A stretch of DNA of 64,000 nt from Gammaproteobacteria bacterium (GCA_009841635.1 VXLJ01000003.1:1-64000); one strand, 5' to 3'. Positions 37,895 through 50,762 are shown, numbered from the stretch's first letter. Made by a program: numbers and translations. The notes: generated by a model from the sequence alone, not told the origin.

Positions 37895-38120
37895 GCTAGC
37901 CTCTTCTCTTTAACAAGAAGTCGCCAGCAGGGCATGCTTGATCTATAGGCTTAAGCGATTTCAACGGTTTTGGTCGGAATTGGAAACTAAAAGAGTTGTC
38001 TTTTTGAAATTCTAGTGTAGGAACGAAATTCCAACGTCAGTGCGGTAGCTAAACTCGGCATGCAGCTAGCCCACCATAGAAATGAGGCCAAGGCATTGTT
38101 TTGCGAAATTTGTTGGCAAA

Positions 38121-39152
38121 TCACTTGAAGGACCACCCGAACCATATATTGTCAGGTGCCGAAGCCACGTCCTCTTGAACATTTCTAGTGTCCACCCACC
38201 ATTGGTACTTGGGCCCGGGACCAAACTCAAGATCATCAAGATAAGTTTCGCCAGCCCTTTGGTAGTCAATCGGAGCTATGAGACGAACCATGGGTTCGGC
38301 ACTGTCGCCTGACCGATTGACTCCCGCTGAGTGAATGACTCGCGGATGCCAAAAAATAACGTCGCCAGCCCGCCCGGTGAATTCCACGGGTTCGGTATCT
38401 TTCAGCAGTTGATCGCGCATAGCTGGGTAGGTCTCTGCACGCTCACCGGTAATGACGCTGCCACTAACCCGATCCCAACACAAGTGCATGCGATGGTGCG
38501 AACCGGGCCAAAGCGTAAAACCACCGCAGTTTGGTCCTACATCGCCTAGCAACACCATGGCTGAAAGTTGTGAAGCCATGTAGTCACCATGCGGGAAAAG
38601 TCGATCGTGGGCTTCGTCGCGCATAGGGAAAACGCCGTAGATGCCGCGGGCACGATGCACGGGTCGAACCGGGGCCGCTAAAAACGCACTCGCGAGCTTG
38701 AGCATCTTTGGGTGATTGGCAAGTCCTGCCACTAAGCATGACTCGGTGCCTATCCCACGAATACCGCGCGACCGCATCTTCCAGTTGGTGCCAACCAAAC
38801 TGCCTACACGCGCGTGATCTGCTTCTTCCCAATGCGAAGCGGGATCGTCCAACCAAGACTGAGGATCGTCGCGCCGCAAGGCTTGTTTTGGCACGCTGTC
38901 CCAAAACAGCTCATTCGCTTGCGAAATTGCGTCCGTTTCGGTCGCTAGCACACCGCGCTTGATTAGGTAACCATACGACTTGAAAAATTCGATATCGCTT
39001 GGTTCGAGACGGCGCGCGTGCATTGAAGTAGAACTTTCCTTGGCGATACCTGGACGAAGCAACTGCACGCCTTTGGCGATGGCTTGCGTCGTTGGATGGC
39101 CAACGTTGTAATCCGGCGAAGAGGCGTAAATACTTGAGTCCTGGATCACCAT
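38121..39152 (-). CDS. Phytanoyl-CoA dioxygenase (PhyH) family protein 1
   Basis: Fe(II)/2-oxoglutarate dioxygenase, up to 343 residues. The iron ligands are H-x-D in FPHGDYMASQ and the distal His in RVIHSAGVN; a 2-oxoglutarate Arg is in PMVRLIAP. GGFTLWPGSHH is the PhyH strand motif. The annotated start gives a 43-residue leader without similarity; Met at 39023 (MHARRLEPSDIEFFKSYGY) is a good alternative. It is the last gene of a six-gene operon with a racemase, CoA ligase and crotonase. Confidence 0.86.
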   Translation of the reverse strand: MVIQDSSIYASSPDYNVGHPTTQAIAKGVQLLRPGIAKESSTSMHARRLEPSDIEFFKSYGYLIKRGVLATETDAISQANELFWDSVPKQALRRDDPQSWLDDPASHWEEADHARVGSLVGTNWKMRSRGIRGIGTESCLVAGLANHPKMLKLASAFLAAPVRPVHRARGIYGVFPMRDEAHDRLFPHGDYMASQLSAMVLLGDVGPNCGGFTLWPGSHHRMHLCWDRVSGSVITGERAETYPAMRDQLLKDTEPVEFTGRAGDVIFWHPRVIHSAGVNRSGDSAEPMVRLIAPIDYQRAGETYLDDLEFGPGPKYQWWVDTRNVQEDVASAPDNIWFGWSFK

Positions 39153-39191
39153 AGCGATGCCAACCTTCGGTTGCCTATGCGCACTTGGGTC

Positions 39192-40046
39192 CTACGCACG
39201 CAAATAGATGCCTGGCTCACGGTTCCACTGCATCGGAAATTCTGGGTCGCGTTCGAGAATCTCCTGCGGTACCTCACGATCCCAATCTTTTGGCACCTCA
39301 TTCGAACGCCGATAAAACCAACCAAGTAGCACCGTGCGACGTGCTTGTGAACGGTTGGGATGAGTGCCGTGCAACAGGCGTGCATCGCCAATCATGAGCT
39401 GGCCGGCTTCGACCGGCACGTCGATCGCATTAGGATGATCTAGAAACATCCACTCGTTAGTTTCCTCGATGGCGTAACCACCTCCTTCGTGCGCTTGCAC
39501 AAGGTGATCATGCAAATCTAATCGTTTTAGGTGGCTGCCTGGTATGACGCGCAAACAACCGTTTTCAACGTTCGTATCGGTCAAGTACCAGTTCAAGAAA
39601 ACCTGTTGTGGCCACGGTGACATGCTAATTGGATCATCCCAACGCGCCCAATCTTGGTGCCAATATAAAGCAGGGGCATTGGGTGGTTTTGAAATAATCT
39701 GAAAAGCTCCGCCAGCCTTTAGGTCACCTATCCCTAACGCGTCCATGATTGCGGCGGGATACTCGATTAAGAAATCCACTGCTTCGTCTCGAGGTAGATC
39801 TGGCAACCGCCTCGCAGGATTACGAATACCGCTGATTTTCACGTCAGATCCTTGGTATTTCCAATGCGGAGGGTGCTCAGTCTCGCGGAGCCATTTATCC
39901 GACCATGTGCGCAACTCTTCGACAGTTCCAGCTGGCAAATGTCCATCTACTAGGCAGTATCCGTCTTCCAATAGCTGCTCTCGAGCAATACTCATACTGA
40001 CCGAGTCAAGTTGCTCAGGCACTAGTTTCAAGTTCAGGTTACTCAT
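39192..40046 (-). CDS. Phytanoyl-CoA dioxygenase (PhyH) family protein 2
   Basis: Second PhyH-type dioxygenase, 284 residues. Iron ligands are H-x-D in YWHQDWARW and the distal His in RLLHGTHPN, followed by the 2-oxoglutarate Arg in ARRTVLLGW; GCLRVIPGSHLKR is the conserved strand. It is only distantly similar to the neighbouring PhyH 1, so the pair is not a recent duplication. It begins one base after the stop of the thioredoxin-like gene. Confidence 0.88.
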   Translation of the reverse strand: MSNLNLKLVPEQLDSVSMSIAREQLLEDGYCLVDGHLPAGTVEELRTWSDKWLRETEHPPHWKYQGSDVKISGIRNPARRLPDLPRDEAVDFLIEYPAAIMDALGIGDLKAGGAFQIISKPPNAPALYWHQDWARWDDPISMSPWPQQVFLNWYLTDTNVENGCLRVIPGSHLKRLDLHDHLVQAHEGGGYAIEETNEWMFLDHPNAIDVPVEAGQLMIGDARLLHGTHPNRSQARRTVLLGWFYRRSNEVPKDWDREVPQEILERDPEFPMQWNREPGIYLRA

Positions 40047-40047
40047 T

Positions 40048-40512
40048 TCAGCGAGAAATTTTGCTCAGAATTTGATTTCGGGTTGTCGTTCCCGCAATGG
40101 CTGTGAGTAGCTCTCCATCTGGGTCGACGATCAACGTTCGCGGAATGAAATCTGGGCGCGGCTCGTCCCATCGCAGGCGCGGGTTTTCCAGTAAATCCGG
40201 GTACTCCGCGCCCCAGCGATCTTTTTGCTGCGCCAATTGCTCACCTTGAACGCCATCGTAATTCAAACCTAGCACGATCACGTTGTGCTTAGCGCGGTCA
40301 CGATGAATCGAATTCAAGATGCGTATTTCCTCTCGGCAAGGTCCACACCAACTTGCCCAGTATGAAATGATCACCCATTTGCCGGCGACATCGTCGAAAT
40401 CTATCTCTTCCCCATTGTCAAGCAGATAAACGCTTTGCAATGAAGCGGCAGCAGCTAAAAACACCACTAACACGCTGATTGCGAGAAGTGCCCACTTACG
40501 TGCAAACGCCAT
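40048..40512 (-). CDS. TlpA/ResA-like thioredoxin-fold protein, membrane-anchored or secreted
   Basis: 154 residues with an N-terminal hydrophobic segment (about 7-28) and a thioredoxin-like domain with W-C-G-P-C in YWASWCGPCREE and cis-Pro in FIPRTLIVDPDGE. Such proteins reduce periplasmic thiols, often in cytochrome c maturation. Its place between a crotonase and two dioxygenases is unusual, since the other genes act in the cytoplasm. Confidence 0.85.
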   Translation of the reverse strand: MAFARKWALLAISVLVVFLAAAASLQSVYLLDNGEEIDFDDVAGKWVIISYWASWCGPCREEIRILNSIHRDRAKHNVIVLGLNYDGVQGEQLAQQKDRWGAEYPDLLENPRLRWDEPRPDFIPRTLIVDPDGELLTAIAGTTTRNQILSKISR

Positions 40513-40517
40513 GTGAT

Positions 40518-41351
40518 TCAGTTCCCGGTAAACTCGGGAATGGGTTTGCCGTCAAACGCTGCGCGCAGTGCTTTAGCAGCATCTTCAGTACGCATCAATT
40601 CACCAAATAGCTGCGATTCCCGCCGTAAACCATCGGCTAATGGCAACTCCACTCCCTCACGGATTGCGCGTTTTGCATTGGCTAACGCTCGTGGCGCCCG
40701 CCGCGCGAGGGTCGCTGCGAAAGCTGCGACTTCCATCCTGTAAGTTGATAGGTCGCTTGCAAGCACCCGGCTAACGATCCCTAGCTCAAGTGCTTTCTCG
40801 GGACCGAAAACAGTGCCATGCAGGATTAAATCAAGTGCTCGCGCGACACCCAACAGACGTGCAAACCGTTGCGTACCGCCAGCGCCTGGCAGAATCCCTA
40901 CACCCGTTTCAGGCAAGCCAAGCCTAAATTCCCCTGCGCGCACAAGACGGAAATCGCATGCCAGTGCGAGTTCCAAGCCGCCGCCAGTAGCCATGCCGTT
41001 GATTGCTGCAATGGTGATCGCATCCATAGATTCGAGCAAATCCATCGCGCCTCGAAGTCCCCTCGCACGGCGATTTGGTGCGGCACGTGGCGATTTCGCA
41101 AGAGATTGGGGATTGGCAATCTGCCGTTCAGCCGACGTGGCTAATTCGTCTACTTCGTAGTGTCGCACGAAGATATCGTCAGAACCACCGGTCAAGACGA
41201 TGACACGGACACTGCTCTCCGCAGCGAGCGCATCAAGCGCTTCGAATAACTCCTGCGAGCCCGCCGCGTTTATCGTGTGCCGAGGTGGATTCGTTAAGGT
41301 GATCGTCGCCACGAAGCCGTCTTTATCGACGTCGACAAATTGTCGGTTCAT
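40518..41351 (-). CDS. Enoyl-CoA hydratase (crotonase 4)
   Basis: Crotonase family, 277 residues. Both hydratase glutamates appear present: the first in MATGGGLELALACDFR, the second in LGLPETGVGILPGAGGTQR, so of the four crotonases in the window this is the best candidate for a true enoyl-CoA hydratase. An insertion of charged residues (about 85-105) follows the first oxyanion strand. Its ATG overlaps the stop of the CoA ligase gene (ATGA). Confidence 0.88.
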   Translation of the reverse strand: MNRQFVDVDKDGFVATITLTNPPRHTINAAGSQELFEALDALAAESSVRVIVLTGGSDDIFVRHYEVDELATSAERQIANPQSLAKSPRAAPNRRARGLRGAMDLLESMDAITIAAINGMATGGGLELALACDFRLVRAGEFRLGLPETGVGILPGAGGTQRFARLLGVARALDLILHGTVFGPEKALELGIVSRVLASDLSTYRMEVAAFAATLARRAPRALANAKRAIREGVELPLADGLRRESQLFGELMRTEDAAKALRAAFDGKPIPEFTGN

Positions 41352-43249
41352 GCTGTTCCCCTTGAGATTTCGGCGTCGGTCAATGCGGCGCGAATCTCAT
41401 CAAGAATGTCCGGATCGTCGATGGTAGAAGGTATTACGTACTCATCGCCATCGGCCATCTTGCGCATGACTTGGCGAAGGATTTTTCCTGAGCGGGTTTT
41501 CGGCAATCGCTTTACGACGACGCTCCGTTTGAAATTGGTAAAGGGTCCTACTTTCTGCCGCACTAGTTGTACTAATTCGTCTTGCAACGCGGCTGCTTGG
41601 ATGTTCATGCCATCTTTTAACAAAACAAGGCCGAGCGGAACCTGACCTTTTTCGCTATCTCTCACCCCAACCACGGCACATTCAGCAACAGCTGGGTGAG
41701 CTGCGATCGCCTCCTCAATTTGACCCGTAGAGAGGCGGTGGCCAGCGACATTCATGACATCATCGGTACGCCCCATGACGTACACGTAGCCATCTTCGTC
41801 CCGATAACCCCCATCGCCTGTGGTGTAGTAACCGGGAAATGCCGACCAGTATGACTCAATGAAGCGATCATGGTCGCGCCAAATCGTCGGCAATGCACCA
41901 GGCGGCAATGGTTGAGCGACAACGACGTTACCGTCTTCATTCGGTTTGGCTTCGTCGCCGTCATCAGTCAGAATCTTCACGTCATAACCAGGCACCGGCA
42001 GCGTTAATGAACCGACCTTTTGCGGTTTGAGGCCGTAACCCACCATATTGGCGCAAATAGACCAGCCTGTTTCAGTTTGCCACCAATGATCTATGACGGG
42101 GACATCTAAATGATCGTCCAGCCAATGCCAAGTTGGCGCGTCACAGCGTTCACCCGCCACGAACAAATATTCCAAAGACGATAGGTCGTATTTAGCTAGC
42201 AGGTCACATTCGGGATCTTCTTTCTTAATCGCACGAAATGCGGTCGGTGCCACGAAAAAGGTTTTAACGCGGTGATTAGCTAATACCCGCCAAAAGGTGC
42301 CCGCATCTGGCGTTCTAACCGGTTTTCCCTCAAACAAGATGGTTGTGCAACCTTTAAACAAAGGACCGTACACGATGTAAGAGTGGCCTACCACCCAACC
42401 TACATCAGATGCCGCCCAAAACACATCGCCCGCGTTCACCCCATATACAGCGTGCATGCTGTAAGTCAATGCGACGGCATGACCGCCGTTGTCACGTACA
42501 ACGCCTTTCGGCCGACCCGTCGTGCCGGACGTATACAGAATGTAAAGAGGATCAAGCGCAGAGACTGCAACTACCTCGGCGCTAGGCCCTGCGGCTTCCC
42601 ATGCGGACCAGTCAAACTCATTCTCGGCTCGTAGCGTTGCTTCACATTGTGGTCGTTGTTTGACCACCACCCCGTCGACCTTGTGCGTAGCCAGCTCAAG
42701 CGCTGCATCGACCAAGGGCTTATACGGTATTACTTTGTCGAACTCGATACCACAGGATGCCGTGAGAATGAGCTTAGGCTCAGCGTCGTCGATGCGCATT
42801 GCGAGTTCACGCGGGGCAAAGCCACCAAACACCACTGAATGAACGGCTCCGAGACGCGCACACGCAAGCATTGCAATAACTGCCTCAGGAATCATCGGCA
42901 AATAGATGATCACGCGGTCGCCTTTGCTCACGCCAGCTTCGCGCATCGCGCCAGCAACCTTCTTGACGCGAGCGCTTAGTTCGTTGAACGTATAAGACGC
43001 AATAGATTGCGTGGCTGGCGAGTCATAAATTAGTGCAGTCGCATCACCGCGTCCAGCTTCGATATGACGATCGAGCGCTAACCAACAGCTATTCAAGCTG
43101 CCATCGACGTACCAGCGCCAACTACCGTTGGCATCTTGGTCTAATGTCTTGGTGGGCGTTTCAAACCACTCTATTTCCGACTGACGCTGCTGCCAAAATG
43201 CAACAGGATCCTCAATCGAAAGCTGGTAGTCGTCTTCGTAGGTTGGCAT
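41348..43249 (-). CDS. prpE: Propionyl-CoA synthetase-like acyl-CoA ligase
   Basis: AMP-forming acyl-CoA synthetase of 633 residues. The ATP-binding P-loop is YTSGTTGRPKG, the hinge and adenylate motifs are GYYTTGDGGYRDEDG and GRTDDVMNVAGHRLSTG, and the catalytic Lys is in TRSGKILRQVMRK. The C-terminal DEYVIPSTIDDP is typical of PrpE rather than Acs. In this operon it may activate propionate or short branched acids released from methyl-branched chains. Confidence 0.88.
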   Translation of the reverse strand: MPTYEDDYQLSIEDPVAFWQQRQSEIEWFETPTKTLDQDANGSWRWYVDGSLNSCWLALDRHIEAGRGDATALIYDSPATQSIASYTFNELSARVKKVAGAMREAGVSKGDRVIIYLPMIPEAVIAMLACARLGAVHSVVFGGFAPRELAMRIDDAEPKLILTASCGIEFDKVIPYKPLVDAALELATHKVDGVVVKQRPQCEATLRAENEFDWSAWEAAGPSAEVVAVSALDPLYILYTSGTTGRPKGVVRDNGGHAVALTYSMHAVYGVNAGDVFWAASDVGWVVGHSYIVYGPLFKGCTTILFEGKPVRTPDAGTFWRVLANHRVKTFFVAPTAFRAIKKEDPECDLLAKYDLSSLEYLFVAGERCDAPTWHWLDDHLDVPVIDHWWQTETGWSICANMVGYGLKPQKVGSLTLPVPGYDVKILTDDGDEAKPNEDGNVVVAQPLPPGALPTIWRDHDRFIESYWSAFPGYYTTGDGGYRDEDGYVYVMGRTDDVMNVAGHRLSTGQIEEAIAAHPAVAECAVVGVRDSEKGQVPLGLVLLKDGMNIQAAALQDELVQLVRQKVGPFTNFKRSVVVKRLPKTRSGKILRQVMRKMADGDEYVIPSTIDDPDILDEIRAALTDAEISRGTA

Positions 43250-43258
43250 CGTCGATGG

Positions 43259-44383
43259 TTACGCGACTACGGCTGCTTCCTGCAGTGCAGCGATATCTGC
43301 ATCGCTGAAACCGTAATCGCTGAGCACTTCCTGCGTATCTTGGCCTGGGGCGCGTGCAGCATGCGAAACCTCTGCCTGGGAACGACTGAAGCGCGGCGCT
43401 GGCGCGGGTTGTGTAATGCCATCAAGTTCAACAAATGACTGTCGAGCTTTGTTATGCGGATGCTCGGGTGCTTCCCAAATCGACAACACCGGGGCAAAAC
43501 AAATGTCCGTGCCTTCCATGATTTCACACCATTCATCCCGCGTCTTGGTCAGGAATATCGCCGTCAAGACATCGCGCTTTTCGTTCCAACCACCGCGGTC
43601 CAGTTGTGCTTCGAACTCTGTTTCATTGACTCCCGAGTGCTCAATGAGCAATTTGTAGAACTGTGGCTCGATCGAACCCACGCAAATATGTTTGCCGTCC
43701 TTGGTTTCGTAAGTCCCGTAGAAGTGCGCCCCGCCATCTAGCATATTCGAGCCGCGCTCAGGGACGAACCCACGATCCCGCATCCCGAAAAACGCCGCCA
43801 TGAGGCTCGCTGCGCCATCCACCATCGCTGCATCTACGACCTGCCCTTTGCCCGATTTTTGGGCTTCCAACATCCCGCAAACCAAACCAAACGCGAGCAG
43901 CATGCCACCACCACCAAAGTCGCCAACGAGATTCAAGGGCGGCACAGGTTTGCCACCTTGTTCGCCAATCGCATGCAATGCGCCAGCGAGTCCAATGTAG
44001 TTGATGTCATGGCCGGCCGCGTGCGCTAACGGCCCCTCTTGACCCCAACCAGTCATACGACCATAGACGATTTTTTCATTACGCGCAAAACAATCTTCAG
44101 GACCGACGCCTAAGCGTTCCGTAACCCCTGGTCGAAAACCCTCAAAAATGCCGTCAGCTGATTCGCATAGCTTGAGCACCACCTCTGCGCCTTCTGGCTG
44201 TTTCAGGTCCACGGCGATGGAACGTCTATTTCGTTGCATGACGTCGCGTGGTTGACGCGGATCCGCGACGATCCGATCGACGCGGATGACCTCTGCACCC
44301 ATATCTGAAAGCATCATGCCGCAAAAAGGCCCAGGACCGATGCCAGCCAATTCAATTACTCGAAACCCAGTTAACGGACCCAT
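43259..44383 (-). CDS. Alpha-methylacyl-CoA racemase (CaiB/BaiF family III CoA transferase fold)
   Basis: 374 residues. The catalytic set of alpha-methylacyl-CoA racemase (His126/Asp156/Glu241 in the mycobacterial enzyme) appears as H125 (AGHDINYIG), D155 (LVGDFGGGG) and E239 (VGSIEPQFY) at nearly identical numbering, which favours racemase over CoA transferase. It interconverts 2R and 2S methyl-branched acyl-CoAs before beta-oxidation. It is the first gene of the minus-strand operon, nine bases before the CoA ligase. Confidence 0.88.
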   Translation of the reverse strand: MGPLTGFRVIELAGIGPGPFCGMMLSDMGAEVIRVDRIVADPRQPRDVMQRNRRSIAVDLKQPEGAEVVLKLCESADGIFEGFRPGVTERLGVGPEDCFARNEKIVYGRMTGWGQEGPLAHAAGHDINYIGLAGALHAIGEQGGKPVPPLNLVGDFGGGGMLLAFGLVCGMLEAQKSGKGQVVDAAMVDGAASLMAAFFGMRDRGFVPERGSNMLDGGAHFYGTYETKDGKHICVGSIEPQFYKLLIEHSGVNETEFEAQLDRGGWNEKRDVLTAIFLTKTRDEWCEIMEGTDICFAPVLSIWEAPEHPHNKARQSFVELDGITQPAPAPRFSRSQAEVSHAARAPGQDTQEVLSDYGFSDADIAALQEAAVVA

Positions 44384-44533
44384 GAAATCGCCTCAAAGCT
44401 GCGTGAAATAGCGGCAGGATTTTATTTGGCAACTGCCTTTTCCCGCCCGTCTTACCGAACCTTTTAGCGCTATCTTCAAAACGGGTTACCAACTCATAAT
44501 TCACGCCTTCTCATTACCAATTTCAAGCTCACC

Positions 44534-47852
<3,319 letters not shown>

Positions 47853-47854
47853 GA

Positions 47855-49108
47855 CTACGCGCCGTTGACGTTTCGTCGCTTGGTGGTTTTCTCAAACAAA
47901 CCTAGAGACTGGCTAACAATCTGTTCGGCAACAAGTGCTTTTGATGCACATGGGATTTCCGTCTCGCCATGGTCGTGAATCAGAGTAACCTGATTTTCGA
48001 GACTATCGAATCCGATGGTGCTATCAGACACATCGTTTACCACAATGACATCTAGATTTTTACGCGTTCTTTTGGCACGGGCGTGCGTGAGTACATCATG
48101 GGTTTCGGCCGCGAAACCAACCAAGAACGGCGGGCTGTCCAAGGTTGCGACTGAACTGACAATGTCGACGGTTTCTTCTAGTTCGAGCGTCATTCGCGTG
48201 CCAACATTCATCTTTTTTTTGATCTTTTCGCCGCTGGGATTGCTTGGTTTGTAATCTGCAACCGCCGCGACTGCAAACATGATGTCACATTCTGCAACCT
48301 GCTCATGCACCGCACAATACATCTCCGATGCGGTCTCAATGTCAATGCGCTGCACGCCAGGTGGCGTGGGCAACATGGTCGGACCACTGACTAGCGTCAC
48401 CTCAGCACCCATCGCTTGTGCTGCCGCCGCCACCGCAAAGCCTTGGCGACCAGAACTAGCGTTCGTCAGATAACGGACGGGGTCGATGCGTTCACGCGTT
48501 GGCCCTGCAGTAACCAGTATCTTGCGGCCCAAAGCTAATTTCGTGGGTAGCGGCGACGCCGTTTTTAAACCTTCTAGTACTTCAGCAATCGCGCTGACGA
48601 TCTCTTCGGGCTCTGCCATACGGCCTGGACCTATTTCGCCACAGGCTTGTGCACCTGAATTCGGACCTACAAATAAAACACCGTCGGCTTTCAGCTGTTC
48701 TATGCTCCGTTGTGTCGCCACATGCGCGAACATTTGCTGATTCATGGCGGGAGCTAACAATACAGGTGCTTGCGTTGCCGCATAAGCCGTGGTTAGTAAA
48801 TCGTCTGCCAAGCCATATGCAAACTTCGCCATCAGGTCGGCCGTTGCCGGCGCGACGACAACGATGTCAGCGGCACGTGCCAATTCGATATGACTCATCG
48901 CATGCTCGGCCTCCTCATCCCAAAGAGATCGTCTTACGCGTTCGCCTGCTAACGCCGCCAACGTATGCGTGGTCACGAATTTTTCGGCTGCCGTTGTTAG
49001 AACTGGCAATACTCGATAGTCCGCAGCTACCAACCGACGCACGAGCTCAGGCGTCTTAAAGGCTGCAATTCCACCGCTGATTCCTAGCAGAACTGTTTGC
49101 TGCGTCAT
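47855..49108 (-). CDS. coaBC: Bifunctional phosphopantothenoylcysteine decarboxylase/synthetase
   Basis: Makes 4'-phosphopantetheine from phosphopantothenate in coenzyme A synthesis. 417 residues: an N-terminal flavoprotein CoaC domain with H73, the PAMNQQM loop (N123) and C156 in ACGEIGPGRM; a C-terminal CoaB domain from about 190 with TAGPTRERIDPVRYLTN, SSGRQGFAVA and the lysine-rich KIKKKMN. It heads coaBC-algC-argB. Confidence 0.96.
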   Translation of the reverse strand: MTQQTVLLGISGGIAAFKTPELVRRLVAADYRVLPVLTTAAEKFVTTHTLAALAGERVRRSLWDEEAEHAMSHIELARAADIVVVAPATADLMAKFAYGLADDLLTTAYAATQAPVLLAPAMNQQMFAHVATQRSIEQLKADGVLFVGPNSGAQACGEIGPGRMAEPEEIVSAIAEVLEGLKTASPLPTKLALGRKILVTAGPTRERIDPVRYLTNASSGRQGFAVAAAAQAMGAEVTLVSGPTMLPTPPGVQRIDIETASEMYCAVHEQVAECDIMFAVAAVADYKPSNPSGEKIKKKMNVGTRMTLELEETVDIVSSVATLDSPPFLVGFAAETHDVLTHARAKRTRKNLDVIVVNDVSDSTIGFDSLENQVTLIHDHGETEIPCASKALVAEQIVSQSLGLFEKTTKRRNVNGA

Positions 49109-49542
49109 GATCTAGCCCTGCCAGCAGGAACCGTGCACATTGACGTTCCTGCACTCAAAGAATTTGCGAATTTAAAGCAATTTATAACCTGATTTGTACG
49201 ATTGCACGAGGCTTAGCTCAATGTGAAGAAGATCAGGATAGGCTTTTTTAATCCTATGTTGAGCGTTAGCGGAACAACCCAGCTAGAGAGCATTCTGTCG
49301 GTTTTTTTGATCGCGTTTATGTTGCTCAAGCCGACCAATCACGAACAAAGTTAAGTTACAGGTTACGCAAAGGGCTACGCAAGCAATCTCATTGCCAATT
49401 CAACAAAACCATTTGCAGGGTGCGCTGGTTGTCAGGGTTTCGACTTAAAAACCGGCTTACTAAGCGACTAAAAGCGCAATTTGATTGCAGATCCACGCAG
49501 ATTTGAGTTTAATTCCCGCCTCAATTTCTATTCGTATCCGCT
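49109..49542. other. Intergenic region between coaBC and rpmB
   Basis: A 434-base divergent spacer where radC would be expected. No coding sequence is supported. It holds a small hairpin ATAGG (49238-49242)/CCTAT (49253-49257) over a T-rich loop, and A+T-rich stretches that may carry the coaBC and rpmB promoters; I cannot place them with confidence. Confidence 0.45.
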
Positions 49543-49779
49543 ATGTCCCGAGTGTGCCAGGTAACCGGCAAGAAACCGCTGACCGGCAACAACGTCTCCC
49601 ATGCGAAAAACCGCACGAAACGGCGTTTCAACCCGAATCTGCACACCCATCGGTTTTGGGTAGATACCGAGAATCGTTACGTCAAGCTCACCTTGTCGAA
49701 GGCCGGCATGCGAATCATCGATAAAAAGGGGATTGACGCAGTGTTAGCCGATATGCGCAATCGAGGAGTGAAGGTCTAA
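49543..49779 (+). CDS. rpmB: 50S ribosomal protein L28
   Basis: Large-subunit ribosomal protein, 78 residues, the usual length. [20 protein letters not shown] and NLHTHRFWV are diagnostic, as is the C-terminal [14 protein letters not shown]. One C-x-x-type zinc pair is not present. Its stop overlaps the rpmG start by one base. Confidence 0.97.
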   Translation: MSRVCQVTGKKPLTGNNVSHAKNRTKRRFNPNLHTHRFWVDTENRYVKLTLSKAGMRIIDKKGIDAVLADMRNRGVKV

Positions 49780-49943
49780 TGGCAAGCAAACGCGAAAAAG
49801 TCAAACTGGAATCAAGTGCAGGCACCGGGCATTTTTATACGACCGATAAAAACAAGCAAAACACTCCCGATAAACTCGCCATGCGCAAGTACGACCCCGT
49901 TGCCCGCAAACACGTTATCTACAACGAAACTCGACTAAAGTAA
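49779..49943 (+). CDS. rpmG: 50S ribosomal protein L33
   Basis: 54-residue large-subunit protein: [20 protein letters not shown], then [19 protein letters not shown] and a C-terminal TRLK. It is the zinc-free form, without the CxxC pairs of other bacterial L33 copies. ATG at 49779 shares its A with the rpmB stop. Standard rpmB-rpmG-mutM order. Confidence 0.97.
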   Translation: MASKREKVKLESSAGTGHFYTTDKNKQNTPDKLAMRKYDPVARKHVIYNETRLK

Positions 49944-49946
49944 CTC

Positions 49947-50762
49947 ATACCTGAATTACCTGAGGTCGAGACCACACGGCGTGGACTCGAACAAAGCCTT
50001 GTTGGCTATCGTTTAGTTGACCTAGACGTTCGGGAAGCGCGTTTTCGCTGGCCCGTCGAACTACCTGCAAATGCACTAATAGGTCAAACGCTCAGAACGA
50101 TAGAGCGTCGAGCTAAATACCTCCTGCTCCGCTTTGACCATGGCGTTCTGATACTTCATTTAGGCATGAGCGGGCACTTGCGGGTGGTGGCAGCGGATGC
50201 CGAGCTTAGACCACACGATCACATAGATTTTGCGTTCGCAGACGATCGAATTCTGCGCTTCAATGACCCCCGCCGCTTTGGGAGCGTACATTGGTGCGAT
50301 GCAAACGTCTACGATCACCCGCTTCTAAGACACTTAGGTGTTGAACCATTGGGTGAAGCCTTCACTGGCGACCTGCTTTACCAAAGTTCGCGTAAACGAC
50401 AGGTCGCCGTAAAGAATTTCATCATGGCATCCGACGTTGTCGTCGGGGTAGGCAACATCTACGCCAATGAATCGCTGTTTCAAGCAGGCATTCGCCCAAC
50501 GCGGCCCGCCGGCGCCATTGCACGAGCGCGTTACCAGCGGCTTGCTGAAGCGATCAAGTCGACGCTACAGCGCGCAATCGATGCCGGTGGTACGACACTA
50601 CGAGATTTCGTGGGCTTTGATGGCAAGCCTGGCTATTTTGCGCTAGAACTTGACGTATATGGTCGCGCCGGCGAGCCTTGCTTAGCTTGCGATCGAAAAT
50701 TGAAAGGCATCGTGTTGGGGCAACGCCAGACGGTCTATTGCCCGCAATGCCAGCGGTATTAA
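49947..50762 (+). CDS. mutM: Formamidopyrimidine-DNA glycosylase, apparently starting at ATA
   Basis: Base-excision repair glycosylase/AP lyase for 8-oxoguanine. 271 residues if begun at ATA 49947: the next codons give P2-E-L-P-E-VETT with catalytic P2/E3, and K57 (RRAKYLL) falls at exactly the E. coli number. The C-terminal zinc finger is CLAC...CPQC with the conserved Arg in GQRQTVYC. The rpmG stop TAA is in the same frame with only CTC between, so no ATG, GTG or TTG can start the full protein; the first ATG (50166) would remove 73 residues with the catalytic proline. Coupling to rpmG may help initiation. Confidence 0.93.
   Translation: MPELPEVETTRRGLEQSLVGYRLVDLDVREARFRWPVELPANALIGQTLRTIERRAKYLLLRFDHGVLILHLGMSGHLRVVAADAELRPHDHIDFAFADDRILRFNDPRRFGSVHWCDANVYDHPLLRHLGVEPLGEAFTGDLLYQSSRKRQVAVKNFIMASDVVVGVGNIYANESLFQAGIRPTRPAGAIARARYQRLAEAIKSTLQRAIDAGGTTLRDFVGFDGKPGYFALELDVYGRAGEPCLACDRKLKGIVLGQRQTVYCPQCQRY

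Noticed and set aside
38121-40046. PhyH proteins as ectoine hydroxylases
   Set aside because: No ectABC genes nearby, and the operon partners are acyl-CoA enzymes.
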